In this document: in pieces, positions 1 to 11,343 of the stretch | How the letters are laid out: every line of letters starts with the position of its first letter | Numbering within the stretch: the stretch's first letter is position 1 | Source of the DNA: Chytridium lagenaria | Taxonomy: Eukaryota; Chytridiomycota; Chytridiomycetes; Chytridiales; Chytridiaceae | Assembly: GCA_025449115.1 (NCBI GenBank) | Contig: JAHLKC010000067.1 | Location: 1-64,000 of the forward strand | Length of the DNA stretch: 64,000 nt | Direction of reading: 5' to 3' | The notes under the pieces: model-generated | Told to the model about the DNA's origin: nothing | The model's database searches: none | What the model saw: only the letters and a program-made list of their open reading frames with translations | Made by a program: the position numbers and the translations under genes

Positions 1-875
1 CTGCGAGGGATCCTTCCACGTCATAATGTCTGTAATCGTGTCAAATCCATCAACAACTGGTCCAAGCCGCGAGACAAACCGCGTGAAATTACGAGGCGTC
101 GTCGTCAAAAGATTCAAGGGCGGTGCCGCATCCTTTCTTCCCTTGACAAGAGCCACCGATGCCTGCGCCGTGTTGGCAAGGAATTCTTGGAATACTGAAC
201 CACCCTGCGTCGCATCACCATTCTCAGATTGACCAGCCTTGGGTGGCGAGCTGCGCTCATTCAATGGGCTGCCCGTCATGGATTTGCTTCCAGGAATATT
301 CCTATTGCGGATGGATGAGGCCTTGTTGGAGGGGAGGAGGTGATCGTCCACGCTGAGAGCGGCAACGCTCGGGCTTGATTTGCCCATCATGGCTGAATTG
401 GCTGCGAGCGTTTCAGAATACTCTTCGTCCTCGTCATCAGAGTAAAGACCGTTTCGGTTGGGGTAGTCTCGTCCATCAAAGTGGCCTTGATTGGCGTTGT
501 TCATGCCTGGAGCTCGAACCCCAGAACAGGGGGTACCGACGAGGTGCACACATTTCTTGTGCACATTGTAGCCACACTCTATTAATTTTAGAGGAAAAGG
601 AAGGAGAAGTAAGAAGGGTCAGTTGATCTGTAATTTCGCACATGCGCGTGCAGTGTGCAAGCAAAGACGAAGACGGAGGCATCGAGTCGACATTGATTTG
701 ATCTGCTTATTTATGCTCTTACCTCTGCACTGGCATCCCTGCTTGACAATACCCCACAGGAACTTGTCGCATAGGTCGCAGTAGGTTGGCTTGAGTAGGT
801 AAAGATGTCAAAGTCGTGCATCTGCAGTTCTCGCTCTCTCTTTTTGAATTCTTCAAGTAGAGCCAGCTTTGGAAG
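1..875 (-). CDS. C1-domain protein with possible Pex24/Pex30-like membrane region (partial, runs off left edge)
   Basis: Two exons are visible, 875-723 and 578-1, joined by a GT-AG intron. Together they encode a phorbol-ester/DAG-type C1 zinc domain. The His starting HDFDIFTY is followed by CDLC, then CQC, ECGYNVHKKC and a final Cys with family spacing. The domain sits just after a charged helix (EEFKKRERE). Past it comes an acidic Ser-rich linker, then a stretch near position 100-1 (TPRNFTRFVSRLGPVVDGFD) that resembles the start of the Pex24/Pex30 peroxisomal-membrane domain; that part is tentative. The frame slips by one base at the GG of 788-789, inside the C1 domain. The initiator exon upstream of 875 was not resolved. 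C1 domains bind diacylglycerol or membranes, so a membrane-contact role is inferred. Confidence 0.6.
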
Positions 876-1136
876 CTAAGAGGATCAGGGGTGGTGTGAA
901 GATTGAGGGTGGGTGAGAGTTGTAGTTTTGTTGAAGAATGGATGGTCTCGAGTGAGTCCGTCGTCGTCGTCGTCGTCCTTTTTCTTGTTATGAATGAATG
1001 ACGATGATGATGATTTTTTCTCTTCCAGACACACACAGGAAAAGTTATAAATAATTTTTCTAATAGATACTCAAAAGAGTGCACAAGCTCAAAAAACTAA
1101 TGTTACACAGTCATCCCTGCAGCAAACGTGAGGTGG

Positions 1137-1155
1137 TGACGTTGCTCTGACGTCA
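1137..1155. promoter_or_regulatory. CRE-like site pair (TGACGT and palindromic TGACGTCA)
   Basis: TGACGT at 1137-1142 is followed by the perfect palindrome TGACGTCA at 1148-1155. These match the ATF/CREB bZIP consensus. They lie in the roughly 400 bp between the C1-domain gene (minus, 5' end nearby) and the 3' end of METTL3, so they most likely serve the C1-domain gene. Binding is inferred from sequence only. Confidence 0.35.
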
Positions 1156-1277
1156 GTCAATCTTACATCTTTTATCCTTTTTTGTTTTTGTACAAAAGCT
1201 ATTAATTTATTTATTAAAAATATGTTTTTGATTTCATGTTTGGATGTAAATATTCGTTTTCCATCTTTATCTATTCA

Positions 1278-2715
1278 TCACAGCTCATTGCCTATCGTCA
1301 CCTATTTCATTCAGTTCAATCAGAGGTTAATGTCGTTTCTTGCATCTATCTGCAGTCTTACCCAATAGTCTCTAAGGTTGTTTTTTGCGTCCAAAGATCT
1401 CCAAATAGCGGCCTATCCCATTGCCATGGAATGAATACACATAGTGGTAAGAGAGACGGTGAGTTGATCAACTTCTAGAGTTCAAGAAACTGTACAACGC
1501 GACCACTCACCATCTGGCACTAGCTCCTCGACCATTTGATAAAGCTCTTCAGGTTTCTGACTCTGACCGCGTCGTTCAGCGTAAATCACATCACTTGCAA
1601 CATTGTTGCGACAGTTGGGCGGGTCTTTTCCTTTCGAGCCACAAGACACGTCTCCTTAGCGTGCTGAAGGTAATATCCGTGACCCTTTGCCATGCGTCGA
1701 TTCACTGTCCGCTTCACCCACGTGATATCGTCACAATAACTAACCATGAGGCGTGGAGAATGTGAGGAAAAAGTGCGTACGTTGACAAAAACTTACGTGT
1801 ATCCCCATTTCTCAAACAACTCAAACGCTTTCGTGTACTTTGCATTGATCACCCAGACGAATATGAAACCATCGGTTTGAAGGAGATGGAGAGGGAGGGA
1901 TTCAATGGCGGAATCGGGAAGTTGATCGTATCCTATCGCTACACCTCGGCTGGGTGCATGGGAAGCAAGCTGCCAAGGTGGATCCATCATGATCACATCA
2001 AACTGCATCGTTTGTCCCAAAGTCTAAAAACAAAACAGTGTTGGTGTTAGATATAATGGAAACCCCACAACAAAGTCAAGAGAAGAAAACATAATGATAA
2101 ATAAAGTAGATGGAATCGACCTTGAAATCAAAGCTCAACACATTAGCACAGATTGGGATGGAATACGGAGGTGGTTTGAATGTTTCCACTTCCATGACCT
2201 CGTTCTCAATGTCTACGCGCGCGTGATCAGACAAAAATAGCCACAAGGTCCATCATTAAAATACCTATAGCTGAAACATCGTCCTCAACTCCCTCCCCAG
2301 CATTTGACGCATCTACCGCAACCATCGTCATCATGTTTGTATCCCCCATCGTCGTCGTCTCCCCACTCTCTCCATCCGCAACCTCCTTCAACTTGAGCGC
2401 CTCCAACATCCTAATCTCAACCTTCAACTCATCAATCCGTTTCACAAGCTCCGTCTCCCGTTTTCGCAACGCCCCAATCTTCTGCTCCGTCACTGAGGTC
2501 TTGACTTTTTTTTCCCCTGGAGTAGGTGCTGCCTTTTTGCGTCGTTTAGGGTTTGGATCATCTTCGTCGGATCCGTGGGGGATGGATGAGCGAGGTCTTG
2601 GGTTGAGGGTCTTGGTGGTTGTTGGTGGTGAGATTATGGGACTATCGTTATCGTCGTCGTCGCTGATCCCCAGGATGTCAATGTCATCTTCCTCGTCCTC
2701 TCCCTCTCTGCCCAT
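1278..2715 (-). CDS. IME4: N6-adenosine mRNA methyltransferase catalytic subunit (METTL3/IME4-like)
   Basis: Six exons fit: 2715-2265, 2212-2121, 2023-1797, 1739-1511, 1412-1362 and 1301-1278. The N-terminus is acidic and basic low-complexity sequence ending in a coiled coil (KRETELVKRIDELK). The MT-A70 methyltransferase domain follows, with the catalytic DPPW motif (VIMMDPPWQ), a DGFIFVWV strand, the ITWVK strand, and the C-terminal HAKETCLV, SQKPEELYQMVE, LEIFGR and TIGNEL blocks typical of METTL3 rather than METTL14 or METTL4. It transfers methyl groups from SAM to adenosine in mRNA, normally in the nucleus with a METTL14-like partner. Two one-base slips break the frame: one at 1625-1631 and one in the T6 run 1381-1386. 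Both are at homopolymers and the domain is otherwise complete. Confidence 0.9.
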
Positions 2716-3308
2716 TATTCGAATGCATCAGGGTTTTTGGATGTTTGATACATTCGGACAAGAAAGGATCGTTTTTTTCGTTTCTGTCTTGTTGAGGTCC
2801 ATTTCCAAGTCCGTGTGGACTGCTCATCATTCCTCCTTCCGTTGACTCTTTTCTCATTCATTCATTCAGTTATTCATTCATTTCTGAAACTAGCAGATTC
2901 TGCATGCATTGGTTTGATTATTACGCATCAGGCGGACCAACGGATCTATATTTCAAAGACATCTTCCTGTTTATGCTTAAAGCTACAATCCTCCCAAAAG
3001 CTGATGTAAAATAGTTTCTACGTTTAAGTGTCTTTAGCCTTCGTTGTCGGCCGTTGTTGAATTCGCTCTCACAGCGAGTCTCTTGCAACGACGTGGGTTG
3101 CACTAAACTCCCCCAAAAGAATTCAACAAGTCCGACAAGCAAGACCATCTGACGAACGACCCTCCGCACTCGCTTCACACAAGGAACCTCAAAGGACGAT
3201 TGATACTCGCCAAACGGAGGATATAAGTAAACCGCACCCCCCCATCCCCCTCCATCACCCCTTGGGAGCAGACGGAACCGGGGACTCGCTCAAGGCTCAT
3301 ATAAAAAA
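2716..3308. promoter_or_regulatory. Divergent METTL3 / BIR1 intergenic promoter region
   Basis: 593 bp separate the divergent start codons of METTL3 (2715, minus) and BIR1 (3309, plus). A TATA-like ATATAAGTAA lies at 3221-3230, about 80 bp before the BIR1 ATG, followed by a C-rich tract. Near 2850-2885 are CATT repeats. No convincing gene was seen inside. Confidence 0.5.
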
Positions 3309-6138
3309 ATGAAGTCCGACATGGCCGAAATGGCCATCCTCGAACATCGACTTCAAACCTTCCTCCCCGGCATCCTCACCAAAAAAGGCTGGGATCTCAA
3401 AACCCCACGAAGAAAAGATGCCCCAACATCACAAAAAGTATACCACCCACACGTTCACTTCCCCCATCTAACCAAATCCCTCAGCTCGCCTCCTCCGGTT
3501 TCTTCTTCTCCCCAACCCCCACCCACCCCCACAGAGTCTCCTGCTACCTCTGCGGTCCCATCCAAACCTCTCATCAAGACACCAACGTCACACCCGACTT
3601 GAAGGACGTATGGACGCTGCACGCCGATACATGCGCTTTGAGGATGTTGATGATGGATGGATTGGCATGGGTGGCGGCGAGTAAACCGAAATCTAAAAAG
3701 GCGACGGGACGGACATTGATGCCTGCAAAAGGATTTGAACCTTGGGGGAAGGTGATGACGGAGGCGAGATTAAAGACGTTTGGGGCGTTATGGCCGCATA
3801 GAGAAACAGCTGGATGGAAATGTACTGCGGAAAAGGTATCGACTCACTCGACATTGTTGATTGCAACCTGTCTACATTATCTCTTGCTCATACGTTTTTC
3901 GCGCTTTTGCGTTTGTTTTTTTGAATAGATTTCCGAGGCGGGGATGTACCATAAACCCACAAAAGACGAGCCCGACTATGCCGAATGCGTCTACTGCGAT
4001 CTCGGTTTGGCAGGCTGGGAATCTGAAGACGACCCTTGGTAAATCAAAGTCGCTCTTACCAATTTATTAACTTGAATTCTAGGTTTGAACATCAAAAGCG
4101 AAGTTCGGATTGCATCATATTCCAAGCACCCAAAGATTATATGGTAGAGGAAAGCGGCAGCGCAATGATACCATCTCCGGTTTCTTCAAAAAGGGCGGCA
4201 TCACCAGTCGCAAATGGGAAAGCGAAAGAGGAGGTTTTGGAAGCTGAGGACGGCGCAAAGAAACCTGCTAAAGGGCGTGGAAGGGTTGCAAAAATTACGG
4301 TTGGCCTTTTTGTTTTTCCAATTTTATTATAGTGAAGAGTGAGGTATTTCTGACACAATTTCTGTTCAGCCCCAGCCTTCATCGTGACAAACGATACCAT
4401 CGAAACTGTCACCACTTTGAATGAAGACTTTAAACCTCCACCGAAATCTGACGAAAAAGTCTCCTCGAAACCACCTCTTGCTGAAATCAACACTACACCG
4501 AATAAACCACAACGGGGGAGAAGAAAAAGGAGGACTTAGAAGAAAAGGAACCGCCAGAAGTGTCCATCCAAGATCCAACTATCGTGCTTCACGAAAAGGC
4601 CGAAGAAGCAAAACCAACACGGGGCAGGAAACCTGCACTTCCGAAAACCGCGAAAATCATGGACGTTGAGGAAAAGAAGACGCGATTGAAACGAACCGCT
4701 GGTACTGCTGTTGAGGACGCGGCGCCCAAGAAACGGACACGACAGAAACCTGTGGATGTGGATGACATTGAGGAGGAGGAGTCTGGGGAGGAGGTTGGGA
4801 AAGCGGTGGTGAAGAGCGGACGGCCGGTGCGGAATACGAGGGGAGCGACAAAGGCGAAAGTTGCTGGGCCTGTTGCACGGAAACCGAGAGGGAAGAAGTG
4901 GTGGAGGAAGCGGACGAGGGTACTCCGGTGGCTACGTCAAAGCAGATCAAAGCTGTATCGGTTCCATGTGTGAGCGCAGAAAGGACGAATGTTTCTCTTG
5001 CTGTTACGATGGAGAAGGAGGCGGAGGGGGAGGAGGAGGTAAAAGCTGGAGATGTAACCTTTGAGTCTGCGTACACTGACGTAGAAGGGGATACGTTTAT
5101 GGACGCTGCCGATGATATGGAAGTGGATGAAGATGATTTTGATAACCTTCCATCATTTTCTCTGCCAACTCCACGTCCTGCCAATGCGGCTCCTTCAACT
5201 ATCCCTCAACAATTACAACAGCAGCAACCAGCACTACCTGCAAAGATTATCTTGTCCGATGAAGTCATTCGAGCTACCCTGTCAACATCACCCAAACCCG
5301 CCACTAAAACCCAATCATCGGTGTCTGAAGTTGTTGAAGAAACACCCCGTCCCGTCCTTGCATCCTCCCGTTTAGCCCCTACCGCTTTTTCCAAACAATC
5401 TCCACCCCCGCAACCGCAACTCCCCACAAAACCCTCCATCGCTCCTTCCTGGGCCTCTAAGAAACCCCCTCAAGCATCCGACGCAGACAGCAGCGACGAT
5501 GACCGCCGTCAACCCCCTATCCAACCCCCCGTCACCCGTCCGTCTGTCACGCTCTCATCGAAACTCCGGTCGCCGCCTGAATCCTTTTCGATGGTACCTA
5601 GAAAGGATGTCGCGAAAAACAATAAGGAGAATTTCGTGCATCCTTTGGGGGGTTCATGAAGAAGACAACAACGACGCAACCTGTGCCGCAGGAGACGAGA
5701 TGGTTGAGACCTGTGGTGGAGGATGGGAGGAAACCAGTGGAAACGGCCAAGACTGTGGATCTGACGTTATCCCTTACACCCATCAAGACATCTGGTCTCA
5801 CATCCATCCCAGGTACTCCACCTACTGTCCGTAAAATCGTCCCTCTATCTCAATTGATTGCAGGACCCGCCAAAACAACAGCACCACCACCGGTCAACAC
5901 GACGCAAGACGATGAGGATGAGGGGGTGTTGAATGAGTTGATTGGGATGTTGCATCCTGATGTTGGGGAGGAGATGACGGATGCTGAACTTGGGATGACG
6001 GTTGAAGGTTATTTGAGGGGGGTTGCGAAACGGGAGATGGAGGCTATGAGGAGGGCTTGTGGAGTTGTTGTGGAGGCTATGGGGGAGGAGGCGGGGAGGG
6101 TTAGGGAGGGGATGGTGAAGGCTTTGGGGTTGAAGTAG
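3309..6138 (+). CDS. BIR1: Bir1/survivin-like protein with two BIR domains
   Basis: Exons 3309-3437, 3485-3835, 3929-4038 and 4083 onward are joined by clean GT-AG introns. BIR 1 spans RLQTF through LASSGFFFSP, CYLCG and LHADTC; its zinc spacing is atypical. BIR 2 spans RLKTFGALWP to a canonical C-x2-C-x16-H-x6-C set (CVYC, His in FEHQ, final Cys in SSDC). A long acidic/basic, Pro/Ser-rich tail follows, as in fungal Bir1, which anchors the chromosomal passenger complex (Aurora B, INCENP) at centromeres and spindle. The tail frame slips three times: G5 run 4514-4518 (one G short), AAA near 4881-4883 (one base extra) and G6 run 5647-5652 (one G short). Corrected, it would read through to the stop at 6138. 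A lariat intron near 4300-4370 is also needed. Confidence 0.85.
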
Positions 6139-6623
6139 AGAGTCGAGGGGGGGTTTTTGGTAATGTGTTTTTGGATTGGGATGGAGGGAGGAATCTGGCT
6201 TACTTGAGTTATTGTTGTCTATTTTGAATACGATTAATTGTTTTAAAGATTGGAGTGTATGTGCACACCTTTTTTTTTGATAAGCGTGTTTTTGCGTTCA
6301 AAACAGGGGGTTAAATGGAGCGAAAGTAGCGACTGGATCAAGAGAAGAGAGTAAAATAATAACAGCTAGTATATTGCGCTGGTTGACAGCGAAAAAAACG
6401 ACACATCTAAATAAGCATTTATGAAACAAGTCCACAAAACCATCAAAAGAAAAAACGACTTCATGAGATACTTAAACCAATAACGTGGCTTCAAAAGGCT
6501 TGTAAACAAACGCAGCCAATGGTACATGGGTAAATATAAACTAAACAACTTAAATAACAGCAGCCACATCAATTAAACAACACCAGCATATTAAATAAGA
6601 AAGCCTCCAGTTATGCCGTTTAG
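6139..6623. other. Intergenic region, convergent 3' ends
   Basis: 485 bp between the stop of BIR1 (plus) and the stop of the secreted-protein gene (minus). It is AT-rich with short T and A runs, as expected for two 3' UTRs. I see no coding or RNA gene. Confidence 0.5.
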
Positions 6624-7567
6624 CTAAAGTCGCCAAATTCGCTCCCAAGCGATCTGTCCACGTCCAAAACGGTCGTTACGGTCACGGTCTTTGATTTCAA
6701 TGTCGATGGGGGCGTTCACGATCGTGTTTCTTGTTGTTACTGTTACCGGCTTGGTACGCGTCGTTGTCGTGTGCGGCGAGGCGTCGTTCTACATAAATAA
6801 ATAAAATTAGGAATCAAGTTGATGATAGGGATGATGATAGGAAGGAGATGCCGTTACCTCATCGACGACGGCTGCAGCGGACGCTCCAAGGGTGTTGGAA
6901 GCGCTAAAGAACCCGTGCTTGTTGTTGGTCTTTTTCTCTGCTCCGAAAAAGTCATCACTCAAAAACCCATCCTTTTTTCTGTCGCCAAAAAATCATCACC
7001 ATCCCTCTTCCTGTCGCCGAAAAAGTTATCGTCACGACCAAGGACGCGTTCAAAGATCTTCTTGTCATTGTCATCACGGTCTCGGTGGTGGCGTTTACGG
7101 TCCCCAATGATAATTTGATCCTATCTTTTTTATGGTGCTTGTTGTCATGCTCGTCGTCACTGTCATGATGACGGTGATGCTTGTCGTCGTCTTCATCATC
7201 ACTATCATGGTGACGGTGCTTGCGGTCTCCGATTCGAATACGAATGCGGTCTTTCTTGTCGTCGTTATCACGATCGTGTTGTTTCTTGTGACGCTCGCCA
7301 GCGGCTGACACGGCATTGTCGGAATTGGCAGCCGCTTCGACCGAAATATCGTTCTTTTTAGCGGGTGGGGTGGAGATTTTCTTGAAAGAAGCGGGAATGG
7401 GTTTCTTGGATTGAGCGTTGTTCACGTCAGAGGACGGAGTTATGGAGACGGCAGGGGTGGGAGTTTCTGAGGGATTCGGCAGAAGATGCGAGTGGGACAC
7501 CATGAGAGATTTTGACAGTGAGGAGCGAGCAGAGCGCGACACTGGCGGTGAGGATGCTGATCTTCAT
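6624..7567 (-). CDS. Secreted His/Asp/Lys-rich low-complexity protein
   Basis: The start at 7567 gives a clear signal peptide (MKISILTASVALCSLL followed by a small-residue cleavage region). The mature part is Ser/Pro-rich, then dominated by repeats of His, Asp, Glu, Lys and Arg (RKHRHHDSDDE, DKHHRHHDSDDE), then FFGDRKKDG-type repeats. One intron (6857-6789) precedes a final exon 6788-6624 ending RFGRGQIAWERIWRL. The frame slips just after the signal peptide (about 7470) and in the repeat region (about 7125 and 6975), mostly at homopolymers. A TATA box lies upstream. Dense His/Asp clusters could bind divalent metals, but that is inference; no known family was recognised. Confidence 0.65.
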
Positions 7568-7640
7568 GGTTGAACAAGAGTTGTAAGAGATGCAAATGGA
7601 AGTGGAATGCTGCAGCTGGTGAGGTTGAAATGACGCGTCG

Positions 7641-7647
7641 TTTTATA
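7641..7647 (-). promoter_or_regulatory. TATA box of the secreted His/Asp-rich gene
   Basis: On the minus strand the site reads TATAAAA in the context GGACTATAAAACG, 74 bp upstream of the ATG at 7567. A closely similar context (GGACTATAAATAC) precedes another candidate secreted-protein gene at 20556-20563. Confidence 0.6.
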
Positions 7648-8622
7648 GTCCCCGATAGGCGTTAACTGTATAACTCATGCAAGGTGAAGCCTCGCTTACA
7701 AGCACGACGTGTTCGGGAAGTCTAATAAATCAAAAGCTCTCAAAACTATGCGGTTAGTTACGGATCGATGAAGTCTCGTTTTCTCGTAAAAGTGGAAGAT
7801 CTTTCGCGCAATCGGAAGTGGATGGGATGTTTTGCGCAACAAAAGGCGTCCATAGAAATGCAAGTGTCGAGGCTCACACACGTGTTCTATGGAAAGCTAA
7901 ACTCAGCATGGGAAGTCTTACCGACTTTTGCATCGGAAAGCCTAAGTAAAAAAAACCAAAAAAAACAACAAACGTTTTTACTCACTTTTTGTTTTTGTCC
8001 TATTTCGTTTTAGTGGTAAAATTACATTATATTTTTATCAATATTATTTCTCTTTGCTTACGGTAGTTAAGAGAACTCTCAAAATATTGGTTGTATTGAC
8101 CGATAGGAATTCAAAATAATTACACTTTTACTACAATGTCTTTCTGATAGTATTTACAAGCTTTACTGATCTCCTCTTCTTTGTTTATTGTAGCGATATT
8201 ATAATATTTTTTAACCCGCCAATGCTTAACAAAAGTACATAGGCTTTGCATTAATTTTAAGTTTCAGTCAATGTTTTGGACAAAAACCATAGATGGCAGA
8301 CGACAACGATGGGCAAAGTGGTCTCCAATAAAACACTTACTGAGCAGACCTTGTTGACTCACCCACTACACTAACTGAAGAGACCAAGACAGCACGAAAA
8401 AAAAGAATTGACACAATGTGAACAGAATGCGTAAAACGTGTTGAATAAGAAAGCACAAAAGAAATGTAGGAAGAAAGGGACCAAAAAACCGGCATAGAAA
8501 GATATGTGTAGTTGGAATAAAGTGAGGCAACAATATTTGCCGTGAAAATATACAGTAAAAAGAGGAAGATGGTTGGTGTCGACGGGGTTCGAGCGGAAGG
8601 TACTTTGGATGTGAATGTGTAA
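7648..8622. other. AT-rich intergenic region
   Basis: About 1 kb between the promoter of the minus-strand secreted-protein gene and the stop of the next minus-strand gene at 8623. It is AT-rich with many A and T runs. I found no supported coding region, tRNA box or snoRNA pair. Confidence 0.45.
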
Positions 8623-11343
8623 TTAACTGAAACAATCGGTTTGAGTGAAAGGGTGGTAAATGGTATTCTTCAGCAAGGATGCTGGTGGTGCCAGCAATTT
8701 TTGGGTTGAAACCGCCCCAAGAAAACCGGGAACGTTAAAGCTGACTTCATATTAGACATTCAAAACATAAATGTTAGAAGAATACCTTTACAGAGGTAGC
8801 GCGGCAAAAAAAAAAAAGATAATTTAACTCACAAGAACTAAGCGAGAGGAACCTGGATCAACCAGTGTACAGACAGCATTTAAAATTTGCGGGTACGTGG
8901 CTACTTGGTCTCCTGTAATGTTGACGCGGCTAAAGGTCGAGTATGTAAAGAGTGTGGGCTATAAGAATAAAAAATCGTAAGAATAAACGTCCTATAATTC
9001 ATAATCAAACGACTAATCAGGCCTCGAAAGTGACTCACCACAGTCACATTGACAGAGCGCCGGGCGGGCAGACTTGAGCCGTCGAAAGTTCCAGTGAATG
9101 TTCCCTCGGGATTTCTTGTACCATTTCGCCTTGACATCACACCCTAATAGATTAAAAAGAACACAGGAGATGGCATTAGATATATCTTAAATGCTCTAAA
9201 TAGACTAACAACAGGAAATATTTCTTACCGAAAATGTTACACTCCTGACGTTCATACCCACAAATGATGCAGATGCAACTTCCAGCACCACTTGGTTTTT
9301 AAACTGAGCGATGAACGTTGCGCCTCCAACCTTCCCAGACGTGCCCGCGACGGGCTCAAAGTCTGTGGACCTTCCAGTAGCTGAAGTTACCATCACCACA
9401 GGCACACGTGGCCACACAAAGAATAGAGTGATGCCCAAACCAGCAAGAAGGAACGCCACAGCCACCCCCACGATCACACAAATGCGACGACGACGATTAC
9501 GCTTTTGTGTGTCCTCGTCACCGGGGACTTCTTCGTTTGCAGCAAGAAAGGACTTGGAAACTGCTTTCGCAGATCGGCCGCCTCCCAAAAGAGTGGAAGT
9601 GCGCTTATGCGAGAGAGTCTGGATTTCACCACCAGAATCGGAGCCTATTAAGAAAATTATGTATGATGAGATGATGTCACTAAGGTACTAAAAAAAAAGG
9701 ATATTTTTAAAAAAAAGGTGAGAAGCATACCCTTTGTAGAGTCACCCTTGCCTCGCTTTGTCGTCATGAAAGAACCAGACTTTGACACGCCCCTTTCCAT
9801 GGGAATCACCTCATCCCCTTCTTTTACTGGCACTGGAGTTGACTGTCTCGCAAGAGTCACTGCACCTGCTGACGCCGTTGACGTTGACGAGTCAGGCCGT
9901 GCAGGTATGTCTTTTTCAATCTCATCTCCAGACACCGATCCAGATGTGGGGATTTCCGCAACTGTGGTTGCTGCCGTATCTGTGGTGGATCCACGGCTTG
10001 CAGATCTCGCAAACCTGCAAACGGGTTGAAGGGGAACGAAACGCGGGTAGGGGTGACGGGACGGGAGTTGTTGGCTTCAACGGAGGGAACAAACGGGTGT
10101 TGTGCAGCTTTCCTCATCCATTTCCCGATCTCCATCCCAGTCCCGAGACGGACGTTCAAAAACTTCAGGACACGATTTATGGCTTTCAGCTGACTTTGAC
10201 CTTTTCTTCAGAGATGCGGAAGCTGCAGTTGCCGCGGTCACTTCAGATGTATCGCGACTTTTACGACCTCCACTGGGTACGCTGAACTCCAGGTCCAGAG
10301 AACGGCGTGGAACAGATCCGATTGAGGACGCCGAGACTGACCGTTTCCTTCCCAAGTGAATCGACATGGCCTCCTCTTCTTCCTCGGCAATCTCACTCAT
10401 GGGGGGTGGGTTCCTGGCCAGCAGGCTTGAGTGAGAAAGGGGTCGGGTAAGTGGCCTTTGACCAGTTAGTCCGCCAGGAGATGAAGGTCCAAGTTGCCTC
10501 ATTATACGACCGGTGGTGGCGGGGCGGTCCAGAAGCATCCCATTGGGACTGCTAGGAAACCTCGGCTTATTCATGCTCGCACTGAGTCGTGCCTCATTGT
10601 AAGCGTTCCGTCTGACGGTAACGACAATGTCAACGGCTGAAACAGTGTTGCCGTGAAGGGAGGAGAAGGTCTGTCCAGCACTAAAGAACTCGGACATGAG
10701 TACCGATGGGTTGTAGGTGATGAGTGTGACGGGGAGAACGCTGCGAATTTCGGTAGGGGTGAAGGCATGGCCGGTTACAGCGAGGCTGGAAAGCTTGGCA
10801 TTGTCTGAGGTAAGGGGACCATGGTCAGCACGGAAGAGATCGAGGTCCACATGGCGAAGCCCTCTGGATCGAAGAGAAGCTTCGAGTCGTGCGGCAACTA
10901 GCTCACGGAAGGTGCCAACACTAACGTCTGGAAAGACGCTGACTGTAAACGGAGGAGAGACGGCGGGCTTGCCAACAACAATGCAGACTAGTTCTAAAAG
11001 CATGTTATTCTTTAGAGAAAGTGAACCGCTTAAGCGAGGACTGGCTCCAGTCAACCGTGGGCTGCTGCGAGGACTTAAGTTGGCTCCGGAAACACCGTTG
11101 TTGGGGCTTGCACTGCGCCCGTTACGAGACGGTGATGCGGAATAGCCAGGGCTAGAGCTCCTTGCCTGCGAAGGCTCAGTGTTGTTTCTGCCACTAGCCA
11201 TGCGTTGTAGAGAGCTTGGACGATCCATAGGAGCTGCGATCACCGCGGGAGCTTGAGAGTTCAGCGAGGCTTCCTGATGACGGGAAGGTTCCAGATTGGC
11301 CAAAGCGGTTAGGAGACTCTGGTCTTCTCTGTTGTCCTGACAT
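8623..11343 (-). CDS. Protein with Crinkler-like ubiquitin-fold domain and C-terminal transmembrane/LEA14-like region (one gene or two)
   Basis: From 11343 a Ser/Pro/Arg-rich leader is followed, about 11000-10700, by a segment starting LELVCIVVGKP and containing VSVGTFRELVAARL and VDLDLFRA. This matches the pattern of the Crinkler (CRN) header, a ubiquitin-like fold. A long Ser-rich region follows. Near 9500-9430 there is a basic cluster (KRNRRRR) and one transmembrane helix (ICVIVGVAVAFLLAGLGITL). Behind it is a beta-rich domain spread over small exons (9400-8623) that resembles LEA14/DUF3712-type domains of fungal vacuolar membrane proteins. Frame changes near 11215, 10110 and 10025 are needed to join everything. 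No good ATG separates the two halves, which favours one gene, but two adjacent genes remain possible. Confidence 0.5.

Noticed and set aside
2333..2845. Plus-strand ORF opposite METTL3 exon 1
   Set aside because: Shadow of the acidic METTL3 N-terminus; no independent support.
8581..8600. GGGGTTCGAGC as a tRNA B box
   Set aside because: No A box, acceptor stem or clover-leaf could be formed around it.
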